In this document: in pieces, positions 59,315 through 64,000 of the stretch | Position numbering within the stretch: the stretch's first letter is position 1 | How the letters are laid out: the number at the start of each line of letters is the position of its first letter | From: Antitrichia curtipendula | Lineage: Eukaryota; Streptophyta; Bryopsida; Hypnales; Leucodontaceae | Length of the DNA: 64,000 nt | Assembly (NCBI GenBank): GCA_951230915.1 | Contig: OX579637.1 | Span: 10,478,001 to 10,542,000, forward strand | Direction: 5' to 3' | Notes under the pieces: model-generated | Seen by the model: the letters and a program-made list of their open reading frames with translations, nothing else | Database searches by the model: none | What the model was told of the DNA's origin: nothing | Position numbers and translations under genes: made by a program

Positions 59315-59752
59315 TCGGAACCCGGAAACTACTGGCCTCACCTCTCGCTATCCGTAAACGCACTCTCACCAGACTTTCTCTCAACTAGCTAAGCGCGAAC
59401 GAGTTTGAAAACTCAAAAGATGAAGAGAGAAAGGCGGGTGGTGGTCTTTAAATAGCCAGAACAGCGCCTTTAGTTCCCGGATTGGAATCGAATTAGGGTT
59501 CTATTCCCGAGGCGCATCCCCTAGCCTCGTAGGTCGGATCCCTAGTTCGTAGGTGGCGGCGTTCCGGTTCATTTCCGGAAACCCTAACTTGGCCGGATCG
59601 GAAACTGGTTTCCGGATGAAGGCTTATTCCAAACGTAAGCTCTTCCGAAAAACAACTACCATTTCTTAACCTAAAGAAGTTTGAAAATTTCTACCTATTC
59701 CATCTATTCTACTCTATCTATACGGAACTTAGGTTTCCGTGTTGTGACAACG
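59315..59752 (-). mobile_element. 5' region of copy A with LTR-like start
   Basis: Begins near 59752 with TGTCACAACACGGAAACC, similar to the starts of the E fragment (TGTCGCAGTCC) and of copy D (TGTTGCAACC). It interrupts the E fragment, so copy A inserted into it. No target duplication could be confirmed. Confidence 0.5.
59446..59454 (-). promoter_or_regulatory. TATA box of copy A
   Basis: TATTTAAAG on the minus strand, 132 bp before the ATG. Confidence 0.5.
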
Positions 59753-60380
59753 TGGATGGACCTGGTCTGTTCCGCCTAAGCTGCGGTATGGACACAGACT
59801 AGATCTAAGACAGTCCTTTCCGATTCTACCTCACACAGTCCTAGCCGCACGTCCCGTTCTCTCGTTCTCTCTCCGATCTCAACCGGAATCCTGCACAGCG
59901 ATCGGTACGCAATCGGAAACCTACCCTGCAACACACCTCTAACACTCGCACACTCACGCACACACGCGAACACTCACACAGCGCCGAAACACGAGGAGCG
60001 CGACAAAACACTCTCACCAAACGGAGTTTGGAAAAAGGAATGCGACTGAGGAGGTGCTGGCCTTTTATAGTCTCTCTTGACCTAAAAATCGTCATGATGA
60101 CGTTTACCGGTCCGGTCCCACCAATCCGGTCTAACCCTAATCCGGTTCTATACCCCCAATCTGGTCCACTACTACTTCCGGCCAAGGATCCGATTCCAAT
60201 CCGGTTCCTGGGTGTCACCACTAGGATTGGATTCGTGCCAACTATTCCACTATTTCAATGTCTTTCCTAATTTTCCGTCCTCTGCTGTTTCTAGACAAAA
60301 CCTACATACTAATCGATAGTTTCCGTTCCGTTTTCTAGATAAACAACTGAAAACCAAAAATTCGGACTGCGACAGAGTGA
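59753..60380 (-). mobile_element. Truncated 5' fragment (E) of a copy-D-like element
   Basis: The minus strand matches 61061-61640: GAATTTTTGGTTTTCA, TATAAAAGG (60069-60061), ACCAAACTCCGTTTGG-like block, GTGTGAGTGTTAGAGGTGTG, CTAGTCTGTGTCCAT. The start codon is ATA instead of ATG (59785 region), and coding stops after about a dozen codons at the insertion of copy A. Confidence 0.7.
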
Positions 60381-60778
60381 CATATAAAAAACATTCGATC
60401 CATCTCTATACCCATGAACAAACTCTTCTTCCAATTTGGTGAGATCACTCTGAAGTGCGGGTCTAACCATGGGCATTTAGACAAGGCGACATAACGGAAT
60501 CCTTAGCCAAGATATGGAATTAGGCTTCAGGCGTAAATTGGCGATGGAGGCCACAGAATTCACCTTCTGTGACCTCCTATAGGCATCCTCTGATTTGAAT
60601 TCCTCTTAAGCCTCCCCCATACCTTGGTCAGTATTCATGATCACATTGTCATCGACAACGAGGGTTACATGCTCCATTCCAGACTCCAAAACTGGAACCG
60701 GTGCATCTACTTCCATCTGAAACATACAGGACAACGAAGAAGGTCACTGAGTATACAGAAGACTTGTGGCGGATCTCA
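60381..60778. other. Spacer
   Basis: No gene seen. Confidence 0.4.
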
Positions 60779-60780
60779 AC

Positions 60781-61060
60781 TCGTATGATTAGACCCTTCG
60801 GGGCGGCCCCTTCCCCTCGACCTCGAAGGTAGGGCCAGGGGAGGGCTGGCTTGATGTTGTCTGAGAGAACCAAAATAAAAATGGAGAGAGGGTGGCTATA
60901 GCTCACCTTGTATGATCAGACCCCCCAGGAAGGCTCCTTCCCCTCAGCGCCAAAGGCAGGGCCAGGGGAGGGGTGGCTTGATGCTGTTGAGGAAAATAAA
61001 AATAAGAACAGAGAGAAGGTGGCACGGGAGCTCACCTCGTATGATCAGACCCCTCGGGGC
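60781..61060. repeat. Tandem repeat, unit 127-129 bp, two full copies and part of a third
   Basis: TYGTATGATYAGACCC starts at 60781, 60908 and 61037. Units share CCCCTTCCCCTC, GGGCCAGGGGAGGG and TGGCTTGATG. Confidence 0.75.
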
Positions 61061-61614
61061 GTGTTGCAACCAGAATTTTTGGTTTTCACTTGTTTGTCTA
61101 GAAGATGGAATGGAAACTATCAATTAGTATCCAGATTTTGTTTAGAAAGAGAAAAGAACGGAAAATTAAAAAAGGCATTAAAGTAGCGGAACAATTGGAT
61201 AGAATCCGGTCCTTGCAATAATACTTAGGGACCAGAACGATATTGGAACCGTATCTGGAAAGAAGAAGATCGGATTAGGATTGGGCCGGAATGGTGGGAC
61301 CGGATCGGTAAAAGTCATCATGACCACTTTTAGGTCATGGGAGACTATAAAAGGCCAGGACCACCTCAGTCGTGCCCCTTACCAAACTCCGTTTGGTGAG
61401 AGTAGTTTTCTTTGCGCTCCTTGTTTTTAGCGTTGTGAGTGTATGTGCGAGTGTGTGAGTGTTAGAGGTGTGCTGTAGGGTAGGTTTCCGGTCGCGTACC
61501 GCTCGCTGTGCAGGTTTCCGGTTGAGATCGGAGAGTGAAAGTGAGAACGGGACGTGCGGCTAGGACTGGATGAGGTAGAATCGAAAAGGGACTATCTTCA
61601 TCTAGTCTGTGTCC
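61061..61614 (+). mobile_element. 5' region of copy D, LTR-like promoter
   Basis: Starts TGTTGCAACCAGAATTTTTG and is homologous to the E fragment over its whole length. It contains a TATA box and a 5' leader of about 240 bp. Confidence 0.6.
61345..61353 (+). promoter_or_regulatory. TATA box of copy D
   Basis: TATAAAAGG in GGGAGACTATAAAAGGCC, conserved in the inverted E fragment at 60069-60061. It is 270 bp before the ATG. Confidence 0.65.
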
Positions 61615-63236
61615 ATGCCGCAGCTTAGGAGAAATAGACCAGGGGCATCCACATCATCGGCTCCGGTTAAACTCCGGAAGGTCATTCCGGTTCTCCCCGC
61701 AACAAAGGAGGAGAAAGAGATGCTTAGGACGGATCTCACCCGGATGGGATGTCAGGGTCTTCTAGAGAAACCCTGGGGATTTAAGGATGAGAGAATGGTG
61801 AAGGAGATCCAGGGCAAATGGACCAATCAGTTTGACAACACGCTCAGATGTGTTTCGGCTGAGTGGACGGAAGAGATCTGGAGGGAGGTGTACAAGTTCC
61901 GGTTAGGAGGTCACGGGATGGCGAACCGGAAGGACGAGTACATCTGGGGCAAGTTTTGGAGAGCGGTCAACTCCAAAGACGGATATGCGGTGGAGGACTG
62001 TGTCAATGACCGGCACCAGAAACTTCTCCAGTTTCTCATCCTGATCCTATATCCGGAGAAGCCGACAAGGGTAACGATCACCCTCGGCAATACAATTTTT
62101 GGTGCCCTGAGCGGAGACCAGAAGGCGGACTGGGCCCGGATCATGTTTGATCTGGTGGCCCAGCTTGCGACAAGGGTTGGAAGGAGTAGGCTGACACCGG
62201 TTTGTCCCTACCTCTTCCACCTTTACGAGCATCACCAACTCTTGTTGGACTCGGAAGAGAAGGAGTAGAAGGCTCAAGAGAATCTCCTGAAGTACGGAGA
62301 GTCGGAATCAGATGAGGAGGAAGAAGAAACCGGATCCGAGACCGAGGAAGAAGAAGAAGATGAAGAAGAGACGGAGAGGCTTCCCAAGCGGCATAAGACG
62401 ACTTCCCCGACCGGAAGAAGGTCACCGATCGGGGACAAGACCGGAAAGGAGAAGACCCCGGAAGTGGAGAAGCTAGGTACCTCAAAGAAAGATCTTGAGG
62501 ATCCTTTTGAGAAACTGGTTGTGATCTTGTGCGACATCCGAGGAGATTGGGAGGCAAAGAAAGTTACCCTGTCAAAGATCGGGAAGCTGGTGCATGCGGC
62601 ACCGGATGGCAAGTTGCTGGGAAAGGTGGCGGATTGCATCACCAATCCGGCCAAGATCCGAAAACAGGAAGCCGAGATCCGTCGACTTCAGGAGGAAGTC
62701 AACATGTTGAAGGCTGAAGTTGCGACCTTCAAAGAAGAAATGACCGCCACCCGGGAGATGGCGGATGAGACACAGAAGGTCGCGGAAGCGGTGAAGGCGA
62801 CTTTTGGCAAGACCGAAAGTTTGGCAGTCAGGGTGAGACTGTCGATGAGAAGGTCTTGGAGGACAAGAAGCTATTTGATTCCCGGATAGTTTAGATCCTG
62901 ACAGACTTCTCCGAGCAGGTTGAGAAGACAATGGTGTAGGCACGGGAGGCAGCAAAACGGATGGAGGAGTGTGCGCAGAAGCTGACCGGATCGATGAGGG
63001 TCTCCATGCCGGAGTCGTTTCCGGACGTGTCGGAACCAAGGGGAGGAAGGGATCAGACTCCTCAATCAAAGCCAAGTTAGCCCTCCCAGACCGCACCGAT
63101 CAACTTAGATTCCTCTCCCAGTTCCGATCTGCCAAACCCGATAGCCGGAGAGCGGAACAAGAACTTGGGAGATGTCTTCGAGCAATTGGAGGCGGAGCCC
63201 AAGAGTCCTTCGTTGGGGTGCGGGATAGCGATGTAA
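61615..63236 (+). pseudogene. Repeat-family coiled-coil protein, copy D (stop and frameshift)
   Basis: ATG 61615 gives MPQLRRNRPGAS, then the N-terminal domain as in copy A (MGCQGLLEKPWGFKDERMV, WTEEIWREVYKFRLGG, RHQKLLQFLILILYPEKPTR). TAG 62266-62268 follows SEEKE, at the same codon as in copy C. The frame then continues through acidic runs, KRHKTT and the coiled coil to about 62838. A lost base there puts the end in another frame, which has two further TAGs and finishes EAEPKSPSLGCGIAM at TAA 63234-63236. Confidence 0.7.
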
Positions 63237-64000
63237 AGTAAGTTAGGTTCATGTAGGATAAGATAGGAACGGATCCGGATTAGTATTCCGATCCGGTAGT
63301 ATTAGGACGGACCGGAAGTTAGGATCCAGAATTAGGTTGACTTTTACAGGCACTTTTTGCTTTTTGTATTTTTGGAAGTTTTCAAAGTGTATATAAATCA
63401 GTCCTTGTGTTGGTAACTAGGAGTCTTTTCCTCTACATTTTTTTGTGTTCTCCTTGTGCTTTCTTGTTGTACATTCTCCCATGTTTGGCAGTGTTGTACG
63501 TCAGGAAGTTCGGAAGGCGCGAGCGGATGTATTGGAAATTTCTCCCCTTGGTATGTTTTCTTGATTCTAAGTGCATGTGAGCGGATAGGATAGAGCTCAG
63601 CGCATCTAGAGTTTGAGATTCCGAGTGAGAAAGCCATTGTTAGGCTAGACGGATAGGGAGGGATTCCTTAGTCGCGCTAGAACTCCTGGGTGGGAAATCC
63701 GGTCGAGTGTCCGATCTCTTGTGAGGTCTTGCCATCTTAGTGATAAACGGAAGAACTCTAGTTGATGTTGGAACGGACGGGTGCACTTGCAATCGCCTTA
63801 GCTTCGCACGGATTAGAATTACATCAAGGTTGTTGTAGTATTGAGAGGATCGTACGGGGTTTTTTTGCATGACCTGCAAACCGGATTGCTATCTGGACTG
63901 CTGGGAAGAACCAAACTGGATCCATATTATTCTAGGAGAGTTGCGATTAGTAAAGTGGGTCTTCAGCCACTGTAAATTACGGAAGGTGTGGTGGGCCTAC
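63237..64000 (+). mobile_element. 3' region of copy D, with TATA-like box at 63390-63398
   Basis: Homologous to 51837-51057 on the minus strand, running off the window end. TATATAAAT at 63390-63398 may be a second promoter or an LTR U3. No coding frame with recognisable features. Confidence 0.6.

Overview
This window looks like repeat-rich nuclear DNA of a streptophyte (a charophyte alga or bryophyte-grade plant; my low-confidence lean is a Chara-like alga). The reasons are plant-type TTTAGGG telomere-like repeats, plant transposon superfamilies (MULE/SWIM, hAT, CACTA), spliced genes with GT..AG introns, and an inserted block of plant-type mitochondrial genes (nad2, nad4, nad5, nad6, atp6, rps12, rps7, three tRNAs, group II introns). 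I see no ordinary housekeeping gene. Almost every long open frame is a transposase, a repeat-family protein or an unrecognised multi-copy gene.

Layout. 0-15.4 kb: a MULE/SWIM-type transposase relic (1.6-5.3 kb), a foldback copy of a dispersed repeat (6.2-7.1 kb), a non-autonomous CACTA element with terminal inverted repeats and a TTC duplication (7119-8384), a large DUF7869-like gene on the minus strand (8.9-11.8 kb) with a cluster of small palindromes upstream, and a ~180-bp satellite (14.5-15.4 kb). 15.6-24.07 kb: a rearranged, decaying mitochondrial insertion ending at a 200-N gap. 24.6-46.2 kb: a hAT transposase, a RING-H2 gene, a gene sharing a CKKYVKM motif with it, a protein-kinase-like gene and a decayed second copy of the RING gene. 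A GC-rich array of CCGTCCGA words lies upstream of each of the five; in three the array runs straight into a TATA box. Several AT-rich minisatellites lie between them. 46.6-50.6 kb: a ten-exon minus-strand gene that I read as a ParB-like domain joined to a permuted (beta-class) amino-methyltransferase, an arrangement otherwise familiar from bacteria and phages. 50.6-64 kb: four copies plus one promoter fragment of an LTR-like repeat family. It encodes a coiled-coil protein that resembles the plant transposon-protein domain Transposase_32; only one copy is intact.

Cross-cutting pattern. Unrelated genes in the window are interrupted by single in-frame stops while the frame on both sides stays intact. 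These stops are TAG (about ten) or TGA (four), never TAA. Deamination of methylated cytosines in CAG (CHG context) and CGA (CG context) would produce exactly this; stop-codon readthrough is the alternative. The mitochondrial insert shows C-to-T-like changes as well, and its gene junctions (nad6 split, nad5 joined to nad4, nad2 separated from its last exon) show that it is rearranged.
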